From assembly GCF_030867145.1 (NCBI RefSeq), contig NC_134428.1, positions 2,728,001 to 2,792,000 on the forward strand: 64,000 nt of DNA, in the 5' to 3' direction. The position numbers were made by a program, and so were the translations under genes. Source of the stretch: Opisthocomus hoazin. Taxonomy: Eukaryota > Chordata > Aves > Opisthocomiformes > Opisthocomidae. Shown here piece after piece: positions 44,203 to 56,288 of the stretch (within the stretch, counting starts at the first letter, position 1; each line of letters begins with the position of its first letter). The notes beneath the pieces are model-generated. The model ran no database searches, was not told where the DNA came from, and saw only the letters and a list, made by a program, of their open reading frames with translations.

Positions 44203-44880
44203 TGTTACGGTCCGGGAAGACCAGAGACATAAATTTTCGTTGTTATTCCCAGAGTGAGATTAAGACACAAAAGAGGTCAAATGCCACCAGTTAAAGAGGT
44301 TTATTGATCAACTATTAAAATAAGGGCACGAGGAACCAGTGACAGGAAAGAGAGGAAAAGACAAGAAAGAAAGAAACCTAGCAAGCGGTCGGGATGACAG
44401 AATTGCAAAAGACAGTCACCACCATGGATCCAGTGGCGTCCCGTTGGTCCATAATTTCCTTTTGCATCAGTGGTGAGGGTCCCCCTGTTGTTTGGTCACA
44501 CGACCTTTTCCAATGTGTTTGGGGAAATTGTTCCCTAGGCGATGGCGCATACCCTACCTTCCCCCAGTCCCGTGCATGTGCTTTTTTCTGAGTCCTGGCT
44601 CCAGCAGGTCGGGGAGGGGGTCGGTGCCTAGACACATTTTCCACAACGAGGTACCTGTCCTCCAGATCCCTCCAAAGCTGGTTTCGGGTGGCTGATTTTT
44701 ATTTGGCTGGCCCACCAGGAGGTTCAGCTGGGCTGCAAACAAGATTTACTGGCCTGCCAGGAGGTCCTGCAGCAAGCTTTGCAACAAAGCTTTGAGGCAA
44801 CTGTCTTAATATATGGTGTCAGACGCCTTCTTAATCCTAACTTATGCTCTTTGGCCTCTTGGGCTAGGGCAGGGATCATG
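44203..44880 (-). mobile_element. probable solo LTR
   Basis: The plus strand begins TGTTACGGTCCGGG, so the minus strand ends CCGTAACA. About 100 bp inside lies AATAAA on the minus strand (CAATAAACCTC, near 44300), as expected of an R-U5 end. The 5' end and target duplication could not be fixed, so the right boundary is approximate. The family is not recognised. Confidence 0.4.
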
Positions 44881-44899
44881 AGGCCCCAGAAGAGTCACA

Positions 44900-45660
44900 T
44901 GGCGTTGGAAGAGGACTGTGAGGTGACCTGTGTCTGATCAGCTCATAGGTCACAAGAGGAGATGGATAGGAATATTATGGTGAGGTCAGCTGTGTCTCAG
45001 GGTCTCACAGGCCAGCAGGAGGCACATGGCTGTGAAGGTGGCTGTGAGGTCACTTCTATCTTTAGAGTTGAGAAGGCAGCAGCAGGAGCATAGCTGGGAA
45101 AGGGCTGGTGAGGTCACCTCTCTCTGCAGTAGCTGGTCGGTCAGCCCTTGACTCATGGCTGGGTTATGAGCTTTTCGGCTCGCATCTGCCAGCACCCCAA
45201 ACAGGCCAGCAGAAGGCCTGGGGTTGTCAAGGGAATTGTGTGAATCCCTTTCCTTGGGTACCTGGTAGGGCCATCCAGGAAGAAGGCTTGGATATGGGTT
45301 GTCACAGCCCTTCCACCTGGGTACCTCATGGGACAGCAGCAGGCCCATGGCTTGGTTGTGTCTGCCTGAGAAGCTGGCTTGGAAGATTATGGTGTTTGCT
45401 TCCCTCTGGTCAGTTTATAGGCCGCAAGAAGGCTGACGGGTTGCAATATCATTATGACATCAACAGTGTCTGAGAAGCTCATAGATGAGTAGGAAACACA
45501 TGATCATGAAGGTGAGTGAGAGGTCACTTCAGTCTCCAATCTTCTTAGGTGACTGGCCACCAGCAGACACATGGCTGGGGTGCTGACTATGACATCACTT
45601 CTGCCTGAGAACCTGACAGCCAGCAGCAGGCACGTTACTGGGTTGTAGTTTTGTACCTAG
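44900..45660. repeat. degenerate minisatellite, ~60-70 bp units
   Basis: The words TGAGGTCAC, CTGAGAAGCTCATAG, GCCAGCAGCAGGCACATGG and CTGGGTT recur at about 44919, 44979, 45044, 45108, 45391, 45456, 45516 and 45584. This suggests at least eight decayed units of 60-70 bp. No right-arm counterpart is seen. Confidence 0.65.
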
Positions 45661-45879
45661 AGGTTCTGGATTGTTATGTGCCCATGAAGAAAGGTGCATA
45701 GACTCTGTGAAGTATCATTTCAAAGGCCATTTGACAGAGCAAACACTACCAACCAAGAGTGAAGACGCCAGCTACGTACAGGGCTGCAGTAGGATGAGGG
45801 TGGCCACCCAAACAAGGGGGTTACCATCCCCCTTGACTCAGCACTGGTGTGGCTGCATCTGGACAACTGTGTCTGAGTG

Positions 45880-46020
45880 TGGGGCTTTGCGGTCTGCAGG
45901 AGCGGGAAGAACTGGAGAGGGTGCAGAGGAAATCTGCCAGGGTGAGGTTTGGGGTCTCTGTGGAGACGCTGGGGGACCTGGGCTGCTTTAGCCTGATGAA
46001 GTGGAAGCTCAGGCAACTAT
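45880..46020 (+). mobile_element. CR1-clade RT C-terminus remnant
   Basis: The plus strand reads REELERVQRKSARVRFG then LGDLGCFSLMKWKL, the divergent equivalent of [12 protein letters not shown]...[14 protein letters not shown]. It continues into the dispersed repeat seen at 9204 and 32533. The mirror copy is at about 60440-60600. Confidence 0.6.
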
Positions 46021-46584
46021 AGTAGTAGCATGCCCCTGCTTAAAGGGTAGTTTAACTGATGATGAAGCATTTCTTGGTAGTCAGAAGAGAAGGAAAGCTC
46101 AATAAAATGCTGTTTGGAAGGTTCCAATGGCATGTGCAGAAAAAGAGATTTCACTGAAAGGGTAGCTTTGTGGTACAAGAGGTCACTCAGAGGGAACCTG
46201 AATCAACCCATGGCTTTGTGTTTCAAGGAACAGCCAGTGAGTGTACAGAGACGTCAATGGAAGGCATAGAAATGCCAGGGTGAGAGTTAGGTAGGAAATA
46301 AAGATGGGTGTCTACAGGCTGAAGGTAAAGAGATGCAGGCATGGGATGGTGTAGGACAGCCTGCAGAGGAGATGGCTAAGTACTGCGGCAGGGCAGAAAG
46401 GCTCAACAGGACCGAGGGCTTTGTCGCCTTGGCTATGGCAGTTGCCTCTGCCATCAAGGCCTACCAGAAGAAACATTATTTGAGGCTGTGGACTTTGTTT
46501 CATCCTCATCCCTTCTTTTGGAGGCTGGGAGGTTTCGTGGAATTTTCCTACACTGGGCATTGCTCACCCTCTGTACAGCCCCAG

Positions 46585-47655
46585 GCCAAAGTTAGCAATT
46601 CTCACAAACATCCATCATGAGACACCAACACCAAGATGCACAAATTAAGCAAACTCCTAAATCAGGCTTTGTGCTTTGGGAACTTCGTCAGCTGGATAAG
46701 CGAGTGTGGAATACAAGGGAAACCCTGTGGAGGCAGGGTGCTGGCTGTGGGAAACCGTACAACTTGAGACAGAACAGCACTGTCTCATGACCCTGAAGGA
46801 GCAGCGCATCCTGTGCCTCCCTTTGCTGTTCTCAGGAGATCAGCTGTTTTCACACATCCAGCTGCAAAAGATCCTGGAAAATAGCAACCGTGAACTTCGC
46901 AAAGCCACAAATCCAAAGATGATTGGCTCTAGTAACTATTGTATTAGTATATATGGTATTCACTTGAGCAATAAAATGACTCTGATTGAGCACAAGATTG
47001 GGGTCCATGAAGTCATTCACCACAGCTGGCTTGTGAAACCCATCTCCCTCTGAGACGTCAGGTAGGCAAAGTGTTAAGCACTTGTGCATGGCAACAACCA
47101 GTCTTGCGGGGGGGGCTGTGAAAACGCCAAGGCACCCCTCCCCATGCACACAGATTTATTTTCTAGAACTTTCAGGAAGCTGTGAAACAGGTAAATGAAG
47201 GCTATAAAAGCAGAGGAGGCCAGGTCCTTGAGACACACACCCACTACCGGAGGACACTGACCACCAGCAGAGACTGCCACTGGATCCAATGGTGATGAGA
47301 CCTTTTCATTTATTTCTTCCTTTTGTTTTCCTCTCTTTCTCTACCTCTGACATTCTAGGCACATAAAGGTAGTGTTGTTGTAGGTTTGTCAGTCTGCTAT
47401 GTTCTGTGGTTTCATAAAATCAGACATAGTGTTGTGGTAAGCCTTGCCAAGTCAATATCTGTTCTAATCCCACAGTCCTCAAATGAATGTCATGAAGTTA
47501 CTAAGTAATCATACTTTGTAATCTTACTGAATTTCAAGTAAAGCATCAGTTTTAGTCAAGCCTCTTGATCATTGTTATGACTTCTGGGTATCGCAAAGAG
47601 AAATAAAAAAAACCCTGTCCTTAACCCACTGAGTGGGACAGAGCACCCTAACACC
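46585..47655. mobile_element. ~1.07 kb insertion private to the left arm
   Basis: The two flanks (TGCTCACCC... and CCAAGAAGAGCCCTGAG...) are adjacent in the right arm around 59900-59935. The insert has TATAAAAG at 47200 and AAATAAAA near 47603, so an LTR is possible. A 115-codon open frame at 46706-47053 has no domain I recognise. Confidence 0.5.
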
Positions 47656-49439
47656 CCACTACTTCCAAGAAGAGCCCTGAGCCATGTGTGAGGGACAGGG
47701 TCTAGCTTCCCAGGGCCTGGGGCTCAGCCCTTGGCCTTTCTGCTTCATAAAGCAGGCCAAGGGTTTTCTCAGCATTGCAGCCACCTGCACAGTGCCTCTG
47801 CCTACCTGCAATCACAGCCTCCAATTCTCTGCTCTAAGGAGTCCCTGGAAAGGCTTTGTCAGTAATGACCCTCAGTGGGGCCAATCAATGCTTCCAGGTA
47901 CTTTCAGTTTTCCTGCTGACTTCTTGAACAGTTTTTTCTATCCCCTCTCAGTATCTGAGCTTCAGGGACTCAACACCAAATACCCCATGGGGCTCATTAA
48001 AATACAGGAAGCGCTAACAAGCTAATGTGTAATTTTCTTTGAGTCTGCAACTTATGCAGCTAATTGGAGTTTTTTCATAGTGTAGTTAAGGAGGAAGATG
48101 TCCTACTGCACCTAATACATTTTTTTTTTTTTTTTATTTTAAGGGATATTTTTAATTGCTTTTCAGCTTACAGAAGAAGTGGTAGAAGCATTCTCCAAGT
48201 GCTAGTAGTCCAGTGTGTCTCCTCAGGATGTCTGGACAGGTAGGAAAAACAGTCCCTTCAGGTCCGACAACTTTGCTCCTCACCTCCCCAACCCCAATGT
48301 TTCTCTCGTCGGCCACCTGGGGCTTGTGTCACTGTTCCTTGCATCAGACTTCTCCAGTGATCTCTGCAGCTGGATGTTACAGCTCCATTGCACCATCTCC
48401 CATCTACTGTCCTTAGAGAACTGCCTGCTCACAGACACAAAAGGAGTTTTCCTATTTGTAAGGAAGGAAAATTAAAGCGTGACCAATTTTCATAAGGAAC
48501 AAAATACACTCTGTAACCATATGCTAACTAGAAGCTGCCTCTAGTGAGGTTGCTTCTCTGTAAGGGATATACTTCTCAGAAATGTCGGAGATAATAGGTA
48601 AAAGAAGATAGAAGTGAACATAATTAAAGAGGTGCCAAAAGAGACAATTAGACTACTGAAATATAGATGAGCTTTCAACTACCTGAAGCTCAAAACAGCG
48701 GTATAAGTGAGAGGTATCTGAACGAAAAAGAAGTAGGAAGATGAAATTGGAGAGCAATGGAAATGGCCTTTGTCTAGGCAGTCTGTGTTTGACAAGATGA
48801 CGTTAGAAAAGGTCATTGTTTCAGGACAGGTGAGAATATATGAAAGAGTAGAGAAACTAAATACACTGCAGAAGAGGCAGAATAGTGGTACTCATCTTAT
48901 AGGGGAAGATCGACGTTTCTTTGGAATATCCCTTTTCAAAGGTCATGGGATTGCAGAGGGCTCTTGTGAGTGAGGACAGACCAATGTTGTGCCCATCGTT
49001 GAAAGAGGTTGAAACGGCAACCCAGGGAACCCCAGGCTATACAAGGTCGCATTGGTGAGGAGCGAGCCCTCAAGTAGGGTCCTCTGGGGTGACATTTCTG
49101 GGCAGCTGAAATAGAAGACTGTGTCCAAGAATCATCAGCATGTACTTACCAAGGGTCAATCATGCCTCACTGACCTGATTGCCTTCATGATGGAGTAACG
49201 GCATTTGTGAATGAGGGGAGAGCAGTGTCTGTTGTTTCTCTCTGCTTCAGCGAGATATTCGAAGTGGTCTCCCTCCATATCCTTGTACCCAGGATAGGCC
49301 ATTACAGTCTGGATGGGGAGACAGACGGGCAAAACACGAGTCGGAAGATGAGGCTGAGAGGACAGTGGTGAAGGGGTCATACACTACCTGGAGGTGACTG
49401 GGACATACTGGGGCATTGTGGGGCAGTACTGGGAACTCT

Positions 49440-49775
49440 CCTGGGCCCAAAGCAATGTAAGACCTGTATCCTTTGTACAGAGGAAGCAACTCTCACATGT
49501 ATTAGTAGCAACCAATTGGGGTATATTCCTTCAGGAGTGGACTGCTCCAGCATGGGTCCACCCCCACAGGCCACAGGTCCTGCCAGAAAACCTGCTCCTG
49601 TGTCATTTCTCTCCATGGGCAGCAGTTCCTGCCAGGAGCCTGCTCCACAACGGTCTTCCATGGGCTGCGGGTCTCACTATCCTAAGGGAGAAACGCCAGC
49701 CCAGCACGGCTTCTCTTCTGGACTAGACCACCAGACGTCCTGCAGGGTGGGTGTTTCCTGTGCCTGTGGGAGTCA
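49440..49775 (-). mobile_element. ERV-L-type fragment private to the left arm
   Basis: GACTGCTCCAGCATGGGTCC, GGCCACAGGTCCTGCCAG and CCTGCCAGGAGCCTGCTCC match, from memory, the inverted repetitive part of an avian ERV-L LTR. The right arm lacks it (junction near 58000). Confidence 0.5.
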
Positions 49776-49779
49776 AGAA

Positions 49780-50240
49780 AACTCAATGCTTGTAACACAC
49801 CAGTGTCTTGGCTACTGCTCATCCAGCGTCAAGGCCTGCTCTGTTTCCACTTACTCCCTTCCAGTGTGTAAGTGGGCAGTGGGAAAGAAGTTGTGAGAGG
49901 ACACAGCCAAGACAGCTGATCCAAACTGACCACAGGAATATTCCGTACCATATGAACTCATGCTAAGAAATAAAAGCTTGGGACAGAGGAAAAGGATGTG
50001 GAGGTTTTTATCATTTAAGGAATTTGAAGGCTGGAAAGTGGCAGAGCATCAGTCTGCTTGTGGGAGGTGGTGAAGGATGGTCTTTGTTTCATTTGATGAG
50101 GTCTTTTTTTAATCTCTTTTCTTCATCTATTAAACTCTTATTATTATCTAGAGCAGAAAGTTTTCACACTTCATTTCTTCTTGTTCTCTTCCCTGTCCCA
50201 CTGGGGAAGGGGAGGAAAGAGTGAGTAGCAGCTGGGCTAC
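49780..50240 (+). mobile_element. ERV-L-type LTR fragment, left arm
   Basis: CACCAGTGTCTTGGCTACTGCTCA, GGAATATTCCGTACCATATGAACTCATG and AGAAATAAAAGC follow an avian ERV-L LTR in order. The mirror copy at 57495-58000 shows that it predates the inverted duplication. Confidence 0.55.
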
Positions 50241-50309
50241 TGGCCAGAGTCAGCACACAACAGCAAGGAAGCTCTTGATAACTGGGAGTGAGTTCAGTGC
50301 AGGCCCGCC

Positions 50310-50730
50310 TGCTCAGAGGCTGAAGCACTTTTCTGGCAGGAGAAACTGAGGGCAAGGGCCTTGTTTAGCCAGGAGAGTGGAAGGTCTCAAGAACCTTGTA
50401 GCAACCTGTCATTCCCTACGGAGAAGTTTTCATGAAGATGGAGCCAGTCTTGTCAGCGTGGTGCTTGGCAGGAGGACAATAGACAATAGTAAGATGTTGA
50501 AATAGGAAGGATCAGCACAGAGATAAGGAAAAAAATATTTTTCTCCATGAGGACATCCAAGCATTGCAGCAGGTCTTCTAAAGATGTTGTGCTGTCTCTG
50601 TCCTTGGCAGCTCTCCAGCCACCACTGGATTACACCTTGAGCAATGTGGTCTGGCTCCATAGCTGGTCCTAACATGAGCACGAGGTAAGAGCAGAGACCT
50701 CCTCAAGTGCCATTAAGGAGACGGGAAACT
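50310..50730 (+). mobile_element. CR1-type fragment, left arm
   Basis: Plus-strand remnants of EDGASLV-like sequence (TTCATGAAGATGGAGCCAGTCTTGTC) and downstream equivalents of the CR1 C-terminus. Mirrored at 57050-57480. Confidence 0.5.
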
Positions 50731-51550
50731 TAAATGATGCTGGGGTTCCTTTCCCCTCTTGGTCTTCCCTTGAGGACAGTCAGGAAAGTTCTCAGGTTCC
50801 CCACAAGCATGGAACTAAGTCGGATGTTAGTATAGTCAGACCAGCTGCAGCTTTCTTGTCCTACTCCAGGCAGCATTGCTCAGATGCCAGGCTGCTTGAC
50901 AGGTATCCTCAAAACACTCATCTCAAACACTTCCTTTGCTTCCCCTTCTATTTGTGTTTTCACTCTTCCCACCTCTCCAGTCCTGTTCTTTAACCGTCCT
51001 TATCCACTGCTATGCAAAAAAAAAAAAAAAGCCAAGTCTTCTTTTCCATTTCCCTACTGGACCTGCGTTTGCTCACTTTGTACCCGCATTTCTTAGATGA
51101 TTGCCATGGTGCTTACTACCTCGCTTAGCAACTTGATGAATACTGGCACTCTTTGCTTATCTGTAACTACCTAATTCATGGTCATATTAGCACCATGGCA
51201 CAGGATGACGATAAGTACACATACTTTCAAAGCTGGATGGTTGGAGGTTCTGACCATGGGGACCTTGAGACACCTGGGGATTTGGCCAACAGGGACCTGA
51301 ATGTTGAGAAGGAAAAGCTGCAGAATAAGTCCAAACAGTAGCATGGGAAGGGATCTGACTAGCAAAGGAGCGCCTTGATAAGAAGGACCGGGGCATCATG
51401 ACGGCAGATGCCATAGGAGCCAGTGGGCCTCATATTTCAATAGGAAAGTGACAGTGTCCAGAGGAGGTCTTCCAAAATAGAGGGAGCGGCCTAAAGCATG
51501 AAATGTGAGGAGATTCCGAGGAAACTGGGTCTATGTGGCCTCCTGAAGGA

Positions 51551-53189
51551 GAGGCATGGATTGCCCTAGTAAAAGCCTACTGCTACCTGGAGATATGACA
51601 GAGCCAAGCTCTCCTCTGCAGGTGGCTAGTGATATGATAGAGGTAACAGCCACAAAGTGCCTCTTAGGAGCTTGCAGCTGAGCCTTATGAAAAATCAAAT
51701 GGACTAGGAGGTGACTGCTGTCATATCTACCTCTGGAGCTCTTCACATTTCAGCTCCAAAACATCACAGCCATTCTGGAGGCTGGATGACACCCCCAACA
51801 GTCTCTTCCCCACCAACACTTCTATGAGCCTGTGCTTCCCTATGTGTTCTACAAGAAGAGATTAAGCTGGAGGTGAGGTCCTCTACATCATAGAACAACT
51901 CAGAGTGGAACGGAGCTCAGAAAGTCTCAAGTCCAATGCCCAGCTCAAAGCAAGGCCAGCCCTGAGGTCAAACCTGGTTGTGCAGCAAATGTCAGCATCC
52001 ACAGAGAGAGTTTACACATAAACCAGGCATCTAAGCCCCGATTACACAAATGGAGACAGTGCATTTGGCCAGCTGCCTGACGACAGCTATTGGTATGCCA
52101 GGCCTCCTGAGATTCCTGGGAACATTCACCTTCTACAAGCTTCCTGGGATGTCTTCCCACCATGGGGTGCTTTAGGCTGTAAACAGAACTGAAAGCAAGG
52201 CTCTGACTTGGGTACTCTCAAATCAATTGCTAAATGAGACCAAGGTGGAAGGGGCTCTTGTAGGAGATTTCAGGCCTTTGAGGAAGGAGCTGAAGATAAC
52301 AGTTTGGAACTAGGACAGCCTTCAGATCACTCCGCATGTGACAGCTCTGCTCCTGACATCCAATCCTTGGCCCCCACAAACGTCACCTGTTCCTCTCCTC
52401 CCAAAACCTCAACAAGTGGTGGAAAGAAAGGAAGCAGAAAGGCCTGTGGCCTCTGTGAGTCAGCTGGAGTCTGGCACTTGGAGGTCCACAGTGTCATTTC
52501 CTTGTATATCTGACAAAGATGAAGATGGGAAGTGAGTCTGAATGCCCAAGTCATCAAAGTCCATGAACAGGCAAAGCTGTGTCTACAGCTGTGTTTGGAG
52601 ACCAGTACGTGTACAGCAAAGATGAAGCTGGGGCTGCAGCTCAGGCCTGGGCTAAAAGGGTCTCCTGGGCCCAAGGAACAGAGGTGTGGGTGGAGGCCCC
52701 AGGCATGGCTGGTCAGGGCCATGAAGGCCTATGGATGCTCTCCGGGTCCTGACACTGCACAGAAAAAGGAATTAAAAAAAAAAGGCAAAATTAGAGATAT
52801 AAAATGCGGAAGCATGAATACAGAGTTCCTCCAAAGAACATATCTCCACTCAAACTTCTGTTCCTTGAAACACAAAGAGATGGGCTGGTCTCATCCTCCT
52901 TCTGGATGACTTCTTGCACCACAGCACTACCCTTTGCATGACATTTCTTCGGCCTCAAGTTCATTCTCCGCCTGCCAAGCTGTTCTCCGTGGCAGTGTTG
53001 TTATATCCTGCTGTTTCCTATCTCCAGGGAAATCTCCCACCCACCAGCCTTCTTGAAGCCTTTCACCAGACCACTGAGAAGTAGCCTCCTCTACATCTCG
53101 CAAGTCTGCTAGCCTTTCAGCTTCTTGGATAGATATGCCCAAGCTGTGTGCCTGCTGCTGTCCCAACATGTCCTCAGACAGAAGGGACA
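51551..53189. other. spacer of the inverted repeat, no gene
   Basis: This is the unmatched centre between the arms. Apart from a CR1 3' tail at 51890-51975, I recognise no gene. Open frames at 52304-52909 overlap on both strands without domains. Confidence 0.5.
51890..51975 (-). mobile_element. CR1 3' tail remnant
   Basis: The plus strand reads ATCATAGAACAACTCAGAGTGGAACG, then CCAATGCCCAGCTCAAAGCAAGGCC, the inverted form of a CR1 3' UTR. Little coding sequence remains. Confidence 0.45.
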
Positions 53190-53285
53190 CGACCCTATCA
53201 GCACATTCCCTTCAGTAGGCCAGGAAGGCCCAGTTCCCTCACACTCTCCTCACAGTTCACACTTCAGGCCCCCTCACTCCATCTT

Positions 53286-56200
53286 AGAATCATAGAATCA
53301 TAGAAAGTTTTGGGTTGGAAGGGACCCCTAGATGTCATCTAGTCCAACCCCCCTGCAGCGAGCAGGGACACCACTAACTAGATCAGGTTGCTCAGAGCCC
53401 TGTCCAACCTGGTCTTGAATGTTTCCAGGGGTGGGGCCTCCACTACCTCTCTGGGCAACCCATTCCAGTGTTTCACCACACTCACTGTAAAGAATTTCTT
53501 CCTTATATCTACCCTACACCTACCCTGTTTTAGTTTAAAACCATTACCCCTCGTCCTGTCACTGCTGTCTCTACTAAAAAGATTGTCCCCATCTTTCCTA
53601 TAGGCTCCCTTTAAGTACTGAAAGGCTGCAATCAGGTCTCCCCACAGCCTTCTCTTCTCCAGGCTGAACAAGCCCAACTCTCTCAGCCTGTCCTCATAGG
53701 AGAGGTGCTCCAGCCCTCGGATCATTTTTGTAGCCCTCCTTTGGACCCGCTCCAACAGTTCCATGTCCTTCTTGTGCTGAGGGCTCCAGAGCTGAACGCA
53801 GTACTCCAGGTGAGGTCTCACCAGAGCAGAGGAGAGGGGCAGAATCACCTCTCTCGACCTGCTGGTCACGCTTCTCTTGATGCAGCCCAGGACACTGTTG
53901 GCCCTCTGGGCTGTCAGCACACATTGCTGGCTCATGTCCAGCCTTTCGTCTATCAGTACCCCCAAGTCCCTCTCAGCAGAGCTACTCTCGATCCTTTCAT
54001 CCCCCAGCCTGTATTGATAGTGGGGATTACCCCGACCCAGGTGTAGGACCTTGCACTTGGCCTTGTTGAACCTCATGAGGTTCACACAGGCCCACCTCTC
54101 CAGCTTGTCCAGGTCCCTCTGGATGGCATCCTGTCCTTCTGGTGTCTCGACCGTACCACTCAGTTTGCTGTCATCTGCAAACTTGCTGAGGGTACACTCA
54201 ATGTCGCTGCCCATGTCATTGATAAATATATTGAACAGCAGCGGTCCCAGTACAGACCCCTGAGGGACTCCACTCGCCACTGGTCTCCATCCGGACATTG
54301 AGTCGTTGACCACTACTCTTTGGCTGCGACCATCTAACCAATTCCTTATCCACCAAACGGTCCACCCATCAAATCCATGGCTCTCCAATTCAGAGAGAAG
54401 GATGTTGTGGGGGACCGTGTCAAAGGCTTTACAAAAATCCAGATGGATGACATCCATTGGTTTTCCCTTGTCCACCCTTGTTGTTACACCATCATAGAAA
54501 GCCACTAGGTTGGTGAGGCAGGACTTGCCCTTGGTGAAGCCATGCTGGCTGTCTCGAATCCCCTCCCTGGCCTCCATGTGCCTTAGCATATCTTCTAGGA
54601 GGATCTGTTCCATGATCTTCCCAGGCACAGAGGTGAGGCTGACAGGTCAGTAGTTCCCAGGGTCTTCCTTTCTACCCTTTCTGAAAAGGGGCACAATGTT
54701 TCCGTTTTTCCAGTCACTGGGGACTTCCCCTGACTGCCATGACTTTTCAAATATCATGGAGAGTGGCTTGGCAACTACATCAGCCAGTTCCCTCAGGACT
54801 GTGGGATGCATCTCATCAGGTCCCATGGACTTCTGTACGTTTAGGTTCTTCAGGAGGTCCCGAACCTGGTCTTCACTTACAGCTGGAGGGATTTTACCCT
54901 CCTGGTCTCCTTCATGCCATTCATCGACTCAGGAGGGGTGAGGAGAGAGGTTGCCATTGAAGACTGAGGCAAAAAAGTTGTTGAGTACCTCAGCTTTCTC
55001 CTCATCTGCTGTTGCCAGTACGCCGGTCTCGCTCATGAGCAGGGGTACGCTTTCTTTGACCATCTTTTTCCGGCTGACATACCTGTAGAAGCCCTTCTTG
55101 TTATTTTTCGCATCCCTTGCCAAGTTCAGCTCCAGCTGTGCCTTGGCCTTCCTGACCCCATCCCTACACAACCGGGCAGCTTCCCTGTACTCTTCCCAGG
55201 AAGCCAGTCCCTGCTTCCACTGGCTGTGCAGTTCCCTCTTGTTCCTTAGTTTGACCAGCATCTCTTGCCTCAGCCATGCCGGTCTCTTCCCTTCTCTGCC
55301 TGACTTCTTACACTTGGGGATCGAGAGCTCTTGCGCTCTCTGGAATACATCCTTAAAGACCTGCCAGCGATGTTCTGTTCCCCTGTCCCTGAGGACCGTT
55401 TCCCAGGGAGTCCTTCTGACTATCTCCTTGAAGAGCTGGAAATTTGCCCTCCTAAAATTTAGGGTCCTGACTATGCTCTTCATTATTCCCATTTCCCTCA
55501 GTAGTGTTAGTTCCACCAGCGCGTGGTCACTGCAGCCCAGGCTACCTCCGATCTTGACATCCCCAACGAGCTCACTCGCATTGGTGACCACCAGGTCTAG
55601 TATCGCATCCCCTCGGGTAGGGGTGCTTATTACCTGGCTTAAGAAGTTGTCCTCAACGCATTCTAGGAACCTGCTGGATTGCCTACAGCTTGCCATGTTG
55701 CTTTTCCAGCAGATGTCGGGGTAGTTGAAGTCCCCGAGTAGGATGAGAGCCTGCGAGCGCGAAGCCTCCTGGAGTTGGAGGAAGAACACTTCGTCTATCA
55801 GCTCCTCTTGATCTGGCGGCCTGTAGTAGACACCAACCACTAGGTTCCCTTTGTTGCCTCTCTCTCTAATTCTTACCCATAAGCTTTCGACCTGCTCGTG
55901 GTTATTCTTAAGGGACAGCTCTTCACTCTGTAGTGTTTTCTTGATGTAAAGGGCAACGCCCGCGGCCCTCCTTCCTCGCCTGTCCCTTCTGAACAGCCTG
56001 TAGCCATCAAGAGATACATTCCAGTCGTGGGATTCATCCCACCAAGTTTCCGTGATGGCAATCAGGTCGTAGCTTTCCAGCAGCGCGATTGCTTCCAGCT
56101 CCTCCTGTTTGTTTCCCATGCTGCGTGCGTTTGTATAGAGGCATTTCATCTGAGCTGTCAGCCTTGTTACCTTCATAGCAGAGCACCCCTTTTTTCCCTT

Positions 56201-56288
56201 GAGGTGTTTCATGGGTATTTTCTTGTTGGCACCTGATACCTCAGGCGCCTCCAGCTCCCTTCCGCAAGACTTCCACATTGCTGCAGAC
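53286..56288 (-). mobile_element. CR1 LINE, ~3 kb, nearly intact ORF2
   Basis: The 3' end is at 53286 (CTATGATTCTATGATTCT on the minus strand, the CR1 8-mer tail). It is 5' truncated at about 56288, so ORF1 is absent. The mirror position in the left arm (near 51476) is an empty site: the sequences flanking this CR1 are joined there. The short duplication at the ends is CTT or TCTT. It is the best-preserved, hence probably youngest, LINE in the window. Confidence 0.92.
53378..56281 (-). pseudogene. CR1 ORF2 (endonuclease-reverse transcriptase) with two stops
   Basis: The protein is the enzyme of target-primed reverse transcription: an APE-type endonuclease followed by reverse transcriptase. 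The endonuclease part (56160-55300) shows YTNARSMGNKQEE, ITETWWDES, LLGDFNYPDICW and GCSDHALVE. The RT part shows [48 protein letters not shown] and FADDSKL, the catalytic aspartates, followed by the C-terminal [11 protein letters not shown] and NGLPREVVE stretches. One frame runs throughout, broken only by TGA at 54931-54929 and TGA at 54649-54647. The second is a likely CGA-to-TGA change (NY*PVSL). The open frame extends to an ATG at 56353, but those first ~24 codons are flanking DNA. Confidence 0.9.

Larger units (their letters stand above)
45700..51550. repeat. large inverted repeat, left arm
   Basis: It aligns, reverse-complemented and in collinear order, with 53190-60785. Checkpoints: 45760-46200 with 60300-60720; 47660-48480 with 59080-59900; 48480-49330 with 58080-59090; 49780-50460 with 57300-57990; 50880-51110 with 56640-56890; 51480-51550 with 53190-53285. 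Divergence is substantial by eye. Insertions private to this arm lie at about 46585-47655 and 49440-49775. Confidence 0.85.

Noticed and set aside
46706..47053. 115-codon frame as a host gene exon
   Set aside because: Lies wholly inside an insertion private to one repeat arm; no known domain; more likely part of a mobile element.
55098..55724. 208-codon plus-strand frame opposite CR1 ORF2
   Set aside because: Antisense to the conserved endonuclease coding sequence; leucine/serine-rich with no domain.
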